Shown here: positions 18,250 through 26,397 of the stretch, piece by piece
How the letters are laid out: the number at the start of each line of letters is the position of its first letter
Position numbering within the stretch: position 1 is the stretch's first letter
Assembly: GCF_022179765.1 (NCBI RefSeq)
Contig: NZ_BPRE01000009.1
Span: 124,001 to 188,000 of the forward strand
DNA from: Methylorubrum suomiense
GTDB taxonomy: Bacteria; Pseudomonadota; Alphaproteobacteria; Rhizobiales; Beijerinckiaceae
Length of the DNA stretch: 64,000 nucleotides
Direction of reading: 5' to 3'
Translations under genes and position numbers: made by a program
Notes under the pieces: generated by a model
The model's database searches: none
Told to the model about the DNA's origin: nothing
What the model saw: the letters and a program-made list of their open reading frames with translations, nothing else

Positions 18250-19398
18250 TCAGGCGGTCGCGACGACGCGCAGCGGAGCGGTCTCCGCCACACCGTCCGC
18301 TGCGCCCCGCCACAGTTCGTCGGTGAGCCCTTCGAGCCAACCGGCGGCGCGGGCCGCCGCCTCCGGCGCGTAGAGGCTGCGCAGGGCGGTCCCATCGAGA
18401 GCGCGGGCTCGGTCGAGAAGATCGCGCCAGCCTTGCAGGTCGCCGGGCCAGACGGGGGCCTGCACGGCGGCGCCCAATCGGACGAGGGCCTCCGCCTTGC
18501 GGGTCTGCTCGCCGAAATAGCGCCATTCGGGCATCACGATCAGGCGTCCCCCGACGCGGGCGACCTCATGCACGGTGTTGTCGCCGGCGGAGGCGACGAC
18601 GATGTCGGCGGCGGCGAGATAATCGGTAACCGAAGCGACCCAGCCGCATTCCCGCAGATTGGCAAAATCGGTCTCGTGCCCCTCGCGGTGGGTCGGTCCG
18701 AGAGTCAGCCACAAGGCCTCGGGCGCCGCCCGCGCCGCCACGGTCAGGGGGGCGTAGGGCGTCCCGCTGCCGCCGCCCCCGGTCACCGCGACAATGATCT
18801 CGCGGTCGGGGTCGAGGCCGAGTCTCTGCCGCGCCTCCGCGCGGGTCCGCACCCGGTCGAGGCTGGTGCAGAGGCCGCCGCTGTAGAACGTCTTGGCGCG
18901 CAGGGTGTCCGGATAATCGTCCTGCTCCAGCCGTTCGTCGAAGGGGGCGAGCATGCCGACGCAGGCCTCGTAGGCGCCGAGATGCCCGATATCGGATCGG
19001 TCGCCATGCATCCGGATCTGCACCGCGGGCACGCTGGCGATCCGTGACAGCAGAGCGATCTCCGCCGAGACGTCGACGACGAACAGGCCGATGCCGCGCT
19101 CGTCGAGATGGTCGAGGATGGTCCGCATGGTCCGGCGCATCGCGGTCAGCCCCAGCGGCACGCAATGCATCACCTGCGGCGTCGGCTCGGCGTAGAGGCG
19201 CGGCGTAGGCACCGCAGCCCCGATCATGTTGGGCAGGGCGACGATCTCGATATCGCGGGAGAACCCGTCGAAGAGCTGCGGCCCGGCGGTCAGCACCGAG
19301 ACGGGGCGGTCGGCGGCGAACTCGGCCGCCACGGCCATCGTGCGGTTGGCATGGCCCCGGCCCTGGTGGTGAACGAAGAACGCGATCGGCTTCTTCAT
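18250..19398 (-). CDS. MurG-like (GT28-type) glycosyltransferase
   Basis: A 382-residue GT-B protein. The N-terminal IAFFVHHQGRGHANRTMAVA is the glycine-rich loop of the family that also holds MurG-like and 'MJ1255-type' transferases. The C-terminal half has IIVAVTGGGGSGTPYAPLTV and, near 255-285, a VASAGDNTVHEVARVGGRLI donor-site segment. No membrane segment is seen; such enzymes act at the cytosolic face of the membrane. The start at 19398 lies 9 bases beyond the stop of the upstream GT2 gene, with its ribosome site inside that gene's end. Substrate unknown. Confidence 0.8.
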   Translation of the reverse strand: MKKPIAFFVHHQGRGHANRTMAVAAEFAADRPVSVLTAGPQLFDGFSRDIEIVALPNMIGAAVPTPRLYAEPTPQVMHCVPLGLTAMRRTMRTILDHLDERGIGLFVVDVSAEIALLSRIASVPAVQIRMHGDRSDIGHLGAYEACVGMLAPFDERLEQDDYPDTLRAKTFYSGGLCTSLDRVRTRAEARQRLGLDPDREIIVAVTGGGGSGTPYAPLTVAARAAPEALWLTLGPTHREGHETDFANLRECGWVASVTDYLAAADIVVASAGDNTVHEVARVGGRLIVMPEWRYFGEQTRKAEALVRLGAAVQAPVWPGDLQGWRDLLDRARALDGTALRSLYAPEAAARAAGWLEGLTDELWRGAADGVAETAPLRVVATA

Positions 19399-19407
19399 GA
19401 GCTTCCT

Positions 19408-20298
19408 TCAGGAGAACAGGGCGTCGGGCCGCAGCGAAGCGGCGAGCTCGGAGGATGTCGGGCTACGGATGAGGCGGATCGCCGGGGCGGATTCGTCCCA
19501 GGCGATGAGCCCGGCTTCCGCGAACTGGCCGAGCCAGTAGCCCATGCACCAACGTCCGTGCCGGGCGCGGAACCGCTCCGCATTGGCGAGGATCGACGCG
19601 AAATGCTGGAGCGGCGGCACGTGGACCGGATGGTGCTGGTGATAGGCCCGGGCGCCCGCGATCCAGAACGTCGGCAGACCGGTCCCGGCCAAACGCGCGG
19701 CGAAATCCGTTTCCTCCCCGCCGTAACCGGCGAAGGCCTCGTCCATCCCGCCGAGCGAGCGCCATGCGTCGGCCTCGATGGCAAAGGACAGGCCCCAGAG
19801 CTGGCCGGCATCGGGCTCGTACCGGATGCCGTTGTCCGGGATCGCGGGCCGAGCCGGATGCCGGTGGGCCTGTCGGTCGAGCGTCGCGTCGTCGAGGCGG
19901 TCGTCGGCAGCGTCCGCCGAGGGCCGGTCCGGCGGCAGGTAGAGGACTTCGCCGAGGAAGAGTCCCGCCGTCTCCGACGCGGCCGCGGCATAGGCCGCGA
20001 CAAGGCCGGTCGAGGGGATACAATCGACGTCGAGGAACACGAGGAGATCGCCGGTCGCGGCCTCGGCGGCCCGGTTGCGGGCGGCGGCGAGGGGCAGCTG
20101 TTCGCCTGGGACCACGAGGTGGCGCACGGGGCAGCCCGGATCGGGCAGCTCCCGGACCGGGTCCGGCTGCATCCAGGCGATGACGAGTTCCCGCGGGCGG
20201 ACGCTCTGCCGACTCAGGCCCCGCATGAGGTTGCGCAGGCGATTGGTCCGGCCGCGCACCAGAGTGAGGACGCTGACCCCCGACGCTTCAACAGGCAT
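19408..20298 (-). CDS. Glycosyltransferase family 2, paralogue of the gene at 17255-18202
   Basis: A 296-residue GT-A enzyme. It matches its paralogue along most of its length: VSVLTLVRGRTNRLRNLMRG at the start, LPLAAARNRAAEAATGDLLV, LVFLDVDCIPSTG as the DxD region, and LGGMDEAFAGYGGEETDF as the catalytic-acid motif. A block after residue 125 differs, with a longer Asp/Arg-rich insert (SADAADDRLDDATLDRQAHR). The ATG at 20298 overlaps the stop of the upstream synthase-like gene by 11 bases. The two paralogues probably add different sugars or act at successive positions. Confidence 0.85.
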   Translation of the reverse strand: MPVEASGVSVLTLVRGRTNRLRNLMRGLSRQSVRPRELVIAWMQPDPVRELPDPGCPVRHLVVPGEQLPLAAARNRAAEAATGDLLVFLDVDCIPSTGLVAAYAAAASETAGLFLGEVLYLPPDRPSADAADDRLDDATLDRQAHRHPARPAIPDNGIRYEPDAGQLWGLSFAIEADAWRSLGGMDEAFAGYGGEETDFAARLAGTGLPTFWIAGARAYHQHHPVHVPPLQHFASILANAERFRARHGRWCMGYWLGQFAEAGLIAWDESAPAIRLIRSPTSSELAASLRPDALFS

Positions 20299-22342
20299 CG
20301 GCCGACAATCGACGGAAGTGCAGGACACCCTCGATGATGCCGCGGGCATGCGAGGCGCGCGCGACGTAGGAATGGGCGAGCGCGGCGTTGGTCGCGAGCC
20401 CGTCGGAATAATTGGCGACGATGATCGCCTGGGTGCGGGCGCGCAGCATCTCGACGTCGTTGCCGGAATCGCCCGCCACGAAGACCGCCCGCTCCGGCAA
20501 GCCGTAGAGCGCACGGACATGATCGACGGCGCTGCCCTTGGAGGCCGCCGCGGGCAGGACGTCGAGGTAGCGCCCGTGGGAGTGGATCACGTTCGCGCTC
20601 AGGCCCGCCGCAGCGAGACGGTCGCGCACGCGTCGGGCGGTGACCGCGTCCCCGAAGAAACTCAGTTTATGCGTCCGCTGCTCCAGCGGGCCCTGGGGCA
20701 CCAGCGCATCGAGCTCGGCGAGCGCCGCATTCACGGCGGACCGGTCCCAGCCCGTTGAGACGGCGGTGCGCCACGCGGCATCCGCGGTGTAGGTCACGCC
20801 GTTGGCGTCGAGGTGATAGATCTCCGATCCGACGGAGGTGATCATCACCTGTGGCTGCGGGCTGTCTTGCTGCTCCAGCACCGCCATCGCACTGTGGAAC
20901 GACCGACCGGTGGCGACACCGAAGGCTAAGCCGGCCTGGCGGCTGCGCCAGCGGCGAAAGATCCCCAGTCCCGCCTCGCAACCCACCAAGGTGTTGTCGA
21001 TGTCGCTCACCAGCAATTGCAAGGGCGCGGCCAACGGTGGCTCGGGAGTGAGCAGACCGCGCAACAGGGCATGGTAGCGGGCCGTGTGCCGCTCCCAATC
21101 GTAGGCCGCCGCCGCCCGCGATCCGCCCGACACGCAGCGGGAGCGGAAGGCGGCATCGGACAAGATGTGCAGGCAGGCCGCTGCGATGGTCGTCGGGGCC
21201 CGGGGATCCACCAGCAATCCGTTGCCGCAGATCTCGACGATGTCGTTGGGCCCGCCGCTATCGGTGGCGACGAGCGGCAGGCCCGCGGCGGAGGCCTCGA
21301 GCAAGGTCAGGCCGAACGGCTCGTTGAGGGCGGGATTGACGAACAGGCCGCCGCGCTCGCGGGCATAGGCGTAGATCGCCGGCACGTCGTCCGGGCGATG
21401 CGTCTTCGGGTAGGCGACGCGCCCGTAGAGGTCGTAGCGGTCGATCAGCACGAGGAGGTCGCGCATGGTGGCCGCCATGTCGCCGTCGAGCGTGTCGATA
21501 TCCTCCCGGGTGCCGGCCACGATCACGAGGTTGGCGCGCGCCTGAAGCTCAGGACATTCGCCGTAGGCCCGGACCAGGGCCGCGAGATTCTTCCGCGCCA
21601 CCGGCCGGGCGAGCGCGAGCAGCGCCGGCTTGTGCGGTTCGCGCAGGAAACGGTCGATGGTCGCATCGACCCTGGGGTGGGGACGGCTCGCCGCGAACCG
21701 GGCCAAGTCGCTGCCCGGTGGCAGGACGCGTACGCGGCCGGGATCGTAGGTCGTGTAGCCAGCATATTGCACTTCCGCCTCGTCGCGCGACGAGGCGACG
21801 ACGAGGGCGGCGCGGGCGAGCGCGGCTTCTTCGGTGGCGATCCGGCGTGTTAGATCCGGAGACGGTACGGCGTCGCCTCCGAGGGTCGACAGCTTGACCC
21901 GTCCGAGCGAATGGGCCGTGAACACGAAGGGAATGCCGAGGCGGTCCTCGACGAGGCCGGCCACCGCCGCGGCATCCGCGTAATGGGCGTGGATCAGGTC
22001 GGGCGGCGACGGCTGAGCGGCGATCCAGGCGATGAGGTTCTGGGCAAAGCTCTCGACCTCGCCGTACATCTCTTCCTTGACCCGGTAGCCCGGCGACGCG
22101 CTCGCAAGCCTGACGAGCGCGACCTTGTCGGCGATCGCCTCTTCGGGCACGGCGTAATCGGGACCGGGGAGGTCGTGGAAGAGCCGCGTCGCCACCACGA
22201 TGCGCGTGATGGTTTCGTCCTTGGCCGAGGCGGTGACCAGATCGAGCAGGTAACGGATATGGCCGCCGGTATCCGCCGTCAGTCCGTAGACGACGTCGCT
22301 GCCGCGCAGGCAGCCCTGTAAGGCGACGTGGAGAACGAACAT
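20288..22342 (-). CDS. Sucrose-phosphate-synthase-like GT4 fused to HAD-IIB phosphatase
   Basis: A 684-residue two-domain protein. Residues 1-435 are a GT-B synthase of the sucrose-phosphate synthase group: LTADTGGHIRYLLDLV near the start, LIHAHYADAAAVAGLVEDRL, FTAHSLGRVKLSTLG, and NPALNEPFGLTLLEASAAGL as donor site. Residues about 440-684 are a HAD-IIB phosphatase like sucrose-phosphate phosphatase: LLVSDIDNTLVG holds the nucleophile and VAGDSGNDVEML the metal-binding acids. Both active sites look complete, so one chain could make and dephosphorylate a sugar-phosphate conjugate. In cyanobacteria and plants this pairing yields sucrose; the product here is inferred. It heads the minus-strand glycosyltransferase operon. 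Confidence 0.85.
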   Translation of the reverse strand: MFVLHVALQGCLRGSDVVYGLTADTGGHIRYLLDLVTASAKDETITRIVVATRLFHDLPGPDYAVPEEAIADKVALVRLASASPGYRVKEEMYGEVESFAQNLIAWIAAQPSPPDLIHAHYADAAAVAGLVEDRLGIPFVFTAHSLGRVKLSTLGGDAVPSPDLTRRIATEEAALARAALVVASSRDEAEVQYAGYTTYDPGRVRVLPPGSDLARFAASRPHPRVDATIDRFLREPHKPALLALARPVARKNLAALVRAYGECPELQARANLVIVAGTREDIDTLDGDMAATMRDLLVLIDRYDLYGRVAYPKTHRPDDVPAIYAYARERGGLFVNPALNEPFGLTLLEASAAGLPLVATDSGGPNDIVEICGNGLLVDPRAPTTIAAACLHILSDAAFRSRCVSGGSRAAAAYDWERHTARYHALLRGLLTPEPPLAAPLQLLVSDIDNTLVGCEAGLGIFRRWRSRQAGLAFGVATGRSFHSAMAVLEQQDSPQPQVMITSVGSEIYHLDANGVTYTADAAWRTAVSTGWDRSAVNAALAELDALVPQGPLEQRTHKLSFFGDAVTARRVRDRLAAAGLSANVIHSHGRYLDVLPAAASKGSAVDHVRALYGLPERAVFVAGDSGNDVEMLRARTQAIIVANYSDGLATNAALAHSYVARASHARGIIEGVLHFRRLSADAC

Positions 22343-22352
22343 AGGAGGTTCT

Positions 22353-22394
22353 ATGGATCGGATCGCCCGGCACCGTACACATCATATGAGGTGA
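22353..22394 (+). CDS. Possible 13-residue leader peptide before the GT4 gene
   Basis: A near-ideal AGGAGG site (22344-22349) is followed 3-4 bases later by an ATG that opens a 13-codon frame reading MDRIARHRTHHMR, rich in His and Arg. Its stop codon lies inside the GAGGTGAGG ribosome site of the next gene. Ribosomes ending here would be placed to start that gene, so a coupling or attenuation role is possible. No experimental or comparative support is available from the sequence alone. Confidence 0.35.
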   Translation: MDRIARHRTHHMR

Positions 22395-22399
22395 GGCTG

Positions 22400-23440
22400 T
22401 TGTTCCGTGTCGCTCAAGTCGCACCTAATATTTTTCCTGTTCCCCCACTGCATCACGGCGGTACCGAAAGGATTGTCCACGATCTCTCGATGGCTTTGCG
22501 GGGCATCGGCGTCGATGTGACGCTGTTTGCATCCTCAGATAGCGTGACAGAAATCTCCCGTATCGGCGATCATCCAAGTCTCGATGCCTTGGAACGTCGT
22601 TATGGCCGCGTCGCTCCCGGTGTCCCGGCGGCACTCGACGCGTTGCAATTGGAAGCCCTGCGTCTGCGGCTCCCCGAATTCGACATCGTGCATGCCCACG
22701 GCGAATTCGCGCATGCGGCGCTGCTCGGGGAGCGTCGGCGCAGGAGCCTCACCACGGTGCATTGGCGGGTGGACGAACTCGACCGTGCCTTGTTCTTCGC
22801 GGGTTTCCCCGACCTACCGGTGGCGGCAATCTCGGCGGCGCAGGAGGCCGGCATTCCTCCGGCGAACCGGGCTGGGATCGTGCATCATGGCATTGCCGCG
22901 GACCGCTATGCGCTTCGGTGCGAGCCCGACGGGCATGTCGCCTTCGTCGGGCGAATGACCGACCAGAAACGGCCGGACATCGCGATCCGCGTCGCCCGTG
23001 CCGCCGGCATTCCGATCCGCCTCGGCGGCACGATCGATGTCGGCAATCCAGATTATTTCGAGCAGAGGGTTCAGCCTCTGCTCGGACCGGACGCCACCTA
23101 TCTCGGCCCGATCGACGACACGGCGAAGGGTGCGTTGCTGGGCGGGGCCAGAGCGCTGCTCTTCCCAATCGACTGGCCGGAGCCTTTCGGCCTCGTGATG
23201 ATCGAGGCGATGGCCTGCGGTACACCGGTAATCGCCTGGAACCGCGGTTCGGTGCCGGAGATCGTCGAGGACGGCGTCACCGGCTTTGTCGTGACGTCGG
23301 AGGACGAGGCCGTGGAAGCCTTGGCGCGGATCGGGCAGCTCGACCGCCGGCAGGTGCGGCGCCGCTTCGAGGAGCGATTCACCGCCGAGCGCATGGCCCG
23401 CGACTATCTCGCCATCTATCAGCGTCTGCTGGCCGCCTGA
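22400..23440 (+). CDS. Glycosyltransferase family 4
   Basis: A 346-residue GT-B enzyme. VAQVAPNIFPVPPLHHGGTE at the N-terminus holds the acceptor loop, HVAFVGRMTDQKRPDIAIRV opens the donor domain, and FPIDWPEPFGLVMIEAMACG is the EX7E donor site, followed by PVIAWNRGSVPEIVEDGVTG. This group is annotated in many alphaproteobacteria near glycan genes. I chose TTG at 22400 because GAGGTGAGG (22388-22396) sits just upstream and the protein then begins where family members begin; GTG at 22391 or 22328 are alternatives. Divergent from the synthase gene; its stop overlaps the next start. Confidence 0.85.
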   Translation: MFRVAQVAPNIFPVPPLHHGGTERIVHDLSMALRGIGVDVTLFASSDSVTEISRIGDHPSLDALERRYGRVAPGVPAALDALQLEALRLRLPEFDIVHAHGEFAHAALLGERRRRSLTTVHWRVDELDRALFFAGFPDLPVAAISAAQEAGIPPANRAGIVHHGIAADRYALRCEPDGHVAFVGRMTDQKRPDIAIRVARAAGIPIRLGGTIDVGNPDYFEQRVQPLLGPDATYLGPIDDTAKGALLGGARALLFPIDWPEPFGLVMIEAMACGTPVIAWNRGSVPEIVEDGVTGFVVTSEDEAVEALARIGQLDRRQVRRRFEERFTAERMARDYLAIYQRLLAA

Positions 23441-24639
23441 TGCGCATCGCGCTGCTCAACTGGGACTATCCGCCGAACCCGAGCGGGCTGTCGACGGCCG
23501 CCCGCGAGATCGCCGAAAGTCTGGCCGAGGGCGGTCAGGAGGTGACGGTCTTCACGCTCGACCGGAGCGGGCGTGAGCGGGTCGGCGGCGTCACCGTCGA
23601 AGGCCTCGCCCTGCCGCCCGGTGGCACGCTCGCGCGCTTGCGCCGATGGGGCTCGGTCGGGCATCTGGCGGCACCGCTCGCGTTCCGGCGGGCGGTCCTG
23701 TCCGCCCACGCCGAAGCGCCCTTCGACGTGATCGAGGCGACGAACTGGTACGCCCCCGCCGTGCTGCTCACCGGGCGCCGCGACCTGACTTTGGTGACGC
23801 GCAACTCGACGCCGGCCGGGCTCACCCGCGGCCCGGCCTCTTCCCGGCGCAATCGATGGGATGAACGAAGTGCCGACACTCTGGAGCGTCGGCAGGCGAG
23901 GGGCAGTGCCGGTCTCATCGCCAACACCGCCGAGCACGGAGCGGTGATTGCCCGGGCCTACGGGCTCAGCGGCCGACAGCCCTCCGCCGTGATCGGTCTC
24001 AGCCTGCCGCCGGCGATCGTCGAGAGCGCCCGCGCCGCTGCCTATCCGGAGGAGGACGCCCCGGTGCGCCTGCTGTTCGTCGGTCGGGCGGAGGCACGCA
24101 AGGGCTTCGACCTGCTGCTCGGTGCCATCGCGATCCTGGCGGAGGAGCAGGCCCGTGGCGCCCTGCCGGCCTTCCACCTCGATCTCGTCGGAGTGCCGCC
24201 CGGCGATCTGCCGGCGGACCTATCCGCGGCGGCGCGCCAGCGCATCCGCGCCTGCGGCCGCGTCGATGCGGCGGCGCTCGCCGCGGCCTATGCACGATCC
24301 CACGCGGTGCTCGCACCGTCGCGCTACGAGAGCTTCGGCCTCGTCTATCAGGAGGCCATGGCCTATGGCCGGCCGGTAATCGCCTGTGCCGAGGATGCGA
24401 GCGCCCGCGCTTTCGTCGGCGCGCCGGGAGCCGGTCCCCTGGCCGCTCGCGCCGCAGGGTCGGCGCTCGCCGATGCCCTGCGTCCGCTTCTCCTCGATCC
24501 CGGGCTGCGGCGTGCCTATCGCGCCCGTGCCCTGGCGGCGGCCGGGCGGTTCGATCGCGCGAGCCTCGGACGTGAAACCCTGGCCCTCTACGAAGCGGCG
24601 ATCGCGGCGGCCCGGCGCAGGCGAAACGGCTCTTCCTAG
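23440..24639 (+). CDS. Glycosyltransferase family 4
   Basis: A 399-residue GT-B enzyme starting MRIALLNWDYPPNPSGLSTA, a typical GT4 opening. Donor-domain motifs are RLLFVGRAEARKGFDLLLGA and APSRYESFGLVYQEAMAYGR, the EX7E site. The start codon shares its A with the stop of the preceding GT4 gene (TGATG), so the pair is co-translated. Its 3' end overlaps the convergent gene by 4 bases. The donor and acceptor are unknown. Confidence 0.85.
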   Translation: MRIALLNWDYPPNPSGLSTAAREIAESLAEGGQEVTVFTLDRSGRERVGGVTVEGLALPPGGTLARLRRWGSVGHLAAPLAFRRAVLSAHAEAPFDVIEATNWYAPAVLLTGRRDLTLVTRNSTPAGLTRGPASSRRNRWDERSADTLERRQARGSAGLIANTAEHGAVIARAYGLSGRQPSAVIGLSLPPAIVESARAAAYPEEDAPVRLLFVGRAEARKGFDLLLGAIAILAEEQARGALPAFHLDLVGVPPGDLPADLSAAARQRIRACGRVDAAALAAAYARSHAVLAPSRYESFGLVYQEAMAYGRPVIACAEDASARAFVGAPGAGPLAARAAGSALADALRPLLLDPGLRRAYRARALAAAGRFDRASLGRETLALYEAAIAAARRRRNGSS

Positions 24640-25649
24640 GCTGACGGGAGGTCAGGCTCATCGCGGTAGGGACGGAGCAAGGCCTCCTCCTCTTCCAATC
24701 GACCGCGGCCCGGATCCAGGGCCTCGTAACGGCGCGAGCGCGCCGCGACATGGGCGCAACTAAGGTGATGGTCGATGGCCCCGTGCAGGGAGATGAAGCT
24801 TTCGCGCCATCCGGCATCGAGCTGGGGCCGTTCGTGCACACGACCAGCATAGGCCACGTCGCCACGGTTCAATCGATACTGCACATCCGGAAACATGTCG
24901 GAGAGAACGCCGTCGACGCGGTTGCGCCGTGGCAGACCGATCGAGCGGACGTCGCCCGTCTCTGCGAGCGCGGCGAGTGCGGGGAGGAGGCGTCCGGTGG
25001 CGGGTTCAAGCGTCTCGTCGGCATCGAGCTGCAGCATCCATCGGTGGCGGGCCAGAGCCTGGAGCGCGTTGCGCTGCGCCGCGAAGTGCCCGGCGAGTGG
25101 ACGGGCAGCCACCCGGACCGCGCCGGCCGAAAATCCCGGCACTGCAATGGCGCGCGGCGGGGCCGCATCTGCGTCGAGGAGGATCGCGACATCGTCGACC
25201 CAGCCGGCCTGCGCCGGCAGCTTGGCCAGCACGCTGTCACACTCCTCGGGTCGACAGAGGAAGCCGAGGGAGACGGGGCGCGTTTCGGCCGTGGTGAGGT
25301 CGAAGAGTTCCGCCCGCGCCGCATCCTCGGAATGGGGATGCAGCAGCGCCGCTCGCCCCGCCTCGTCGAGCCATCGGACGCCGCGTCCGTGCCGGGTGGC
25401 AGCGATGCGCAGCGTGTAGAGGTCGAGCCCATAGGGCGCATCGGGATCGGACTCGAAGGTCGGCGCCGCGAGCGCGCTCGCCAGATGGGTGCGGCAGCGG
25501 GCGGTCTCGGCCCCCGTGTCGAGCAGGACACCGCAGGAGTCGCAGGCCGTTCGGAACAGGCGCCGACGCCCATTCGGATAGGTGAGCGCCCGTGCGGTCG
25601 GCGCGAGCATGGCGGCCGCGCAGACGAAGCAGCGTGGAGAGGTCGTCAC
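24636..25649 (-). CDS. GT2-like glycosyltransferase with N-terminal Cys4 motif
   Basis: A 337-residue protein. Residues 7-10 (CFVC) and 36-39 (CDSC) form a CxxC-x25-CxxC pattern resembling a zinc ribbon. From about residue 165 it resembles SpsA/GT2-type transferases: FAAQRNALQALARHRWMLQL followed by DADETLEP, the metal-binding motif, and later RLNRGDVAYAGRVHERP. The usual beginning of the GT2 fold (VSVIIPTYN) is not seen, so the N-terminal half is unusual. GTG start at 25649, with the next gene starting divergently 6 bases away. Transferase activity is likely but not certain. Confidence 0.65.
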   Translation of the reverse strand: MTTSPRCFVCAAAMLAPTARALTYPNGRRRLFRTACDSCGVLLDTGAETARCRTHLASALAAPTFESDPDAPYGLDLYTLRIAATRHGRGVRWLDEAGRAALLHPHSEDAARAELFDLTTAETRPVSLGFLCRPEECDSVLAKLPAQAGWVDDVAILLDADAAPPRAIAVPGFSAGAVRVAARPLAGHFAAQRNALQALARHRWMLQLDADETLEPATGRLLPALAALAETGDVRSIGLPRRNRVDGVLSDMFPDVQYRLNRGDVAYAGRVHERPQLDAGWRESFISLHGAIDHHLSCAHVAARSRRYEALDPGRGRLEEEEALLRPYRDEPDLPSA

Positions 25650-25655
25650 GTCGGC

Positions 25656-26387
25656 TTGTCGTCCCTGCGGCGCATCGAGACCCTGGTTGAACGGGGACCG
25701 CGCCTTACCTGGGCGAGTTCCCGAGCGTGGCTCCGCGAACCCCCGACCCCAGTGTCCGTCGACGTCGATCCCTCGGGAGCCGGTCCGCCTCGCTTTCCGC
25801 CGTTCGCATCCATGGCCATCGTTGGCAATGCGCCGGAGCCCCGCGCAACGGCGAGTGCCATCGACGAGGCGGCCTGCGTCGTGCGTTTTAACAATGCCGC
25901 GGGCTTCGGGGGACGGACCGGCTCACGGGTCACTTACCTCGCCCTGGTCAATCGCGGCGGCCAGATGCGGGAATGGCTGGAGGACGAACTTTTTCTGGAT
26001 CGCCCGGTGATCCGGGCGGCGGAGGCGTTCATCCTGCCGTTCCCGATGCTCGCCCCAGAAGCGAACCTCCCCGAGCCGATCTGCTGGACCCGCGCGATCC
26101 TCGCGCGACTGCGCCCGACGGGTCGCCCGATCCATATCCTGCCCGAGTCGCTCCACGAGCGTGCTCGCGGCTTGCTCGCGGCAGGGACGAGCGGGCGACC
26201 GAACCCGAGCACCGGCTTCCTCGTGACGCTCGCGCTGCTCCTCGACCGGCCCAGCGATGCCGATCCGATCCAAGCTTTCGGCTTCGGGTTCGATGGTTGG
26301 CCCGGACATCCCTGGGCTGCCGAGCGTGCGTGGTTCGAGCGAGCCGAAGCGGCCGGGCGCCTGCGTCTGCACCCCGTCGAAGGATGA
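25656..26387 (+). CDS. Sialyltransferase-like (GT29-type) protein
   Basis: About 243 residues. From residue 53 it reads MAIVGNAPEPRATASAIDEA and then ACVVRFNNAAGFGG, the small motif of the GT29 / eukaryotic sialyltransferase-like family (nucleotide-binding VxGN and the xVRFN motif). Later segments include NPSTGFLVTLALLL and a conserved FGFGFDG. In bacteria such proteins need not use sialic acid; no CMP-sialic acid genes are in the window. The start is uncertain: TTG at 25656 gives a helical, Arg-rich N-terminus that fits relatives, while ATG at 25812 gives only 191 residues but leaves room for divergent promoters. Confidence 0.6.
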   Translation: MSSLRRIETLVERGPRLTWASSRAWLREPPTPVSVDVDPSGAGPPRFPPFASMAIVGNAPEPRATASAIDEAACVVRFNNAAGFGGRTGSRVTYLALVNRGGQMREWLEDELFLDRPVIRAAEAFILPFPMLAPEANLPEPICWTRAILARLRPTGRPIHILPESLHERARGLLAAGTSGRPNPSTGFLVTLALLLDRPSDADPIQAFGFGFDGWPGHPWAAERAWFERAEAAGRLRLHPVEG

Positions 26388-26397
26388 ATCCCAATCC

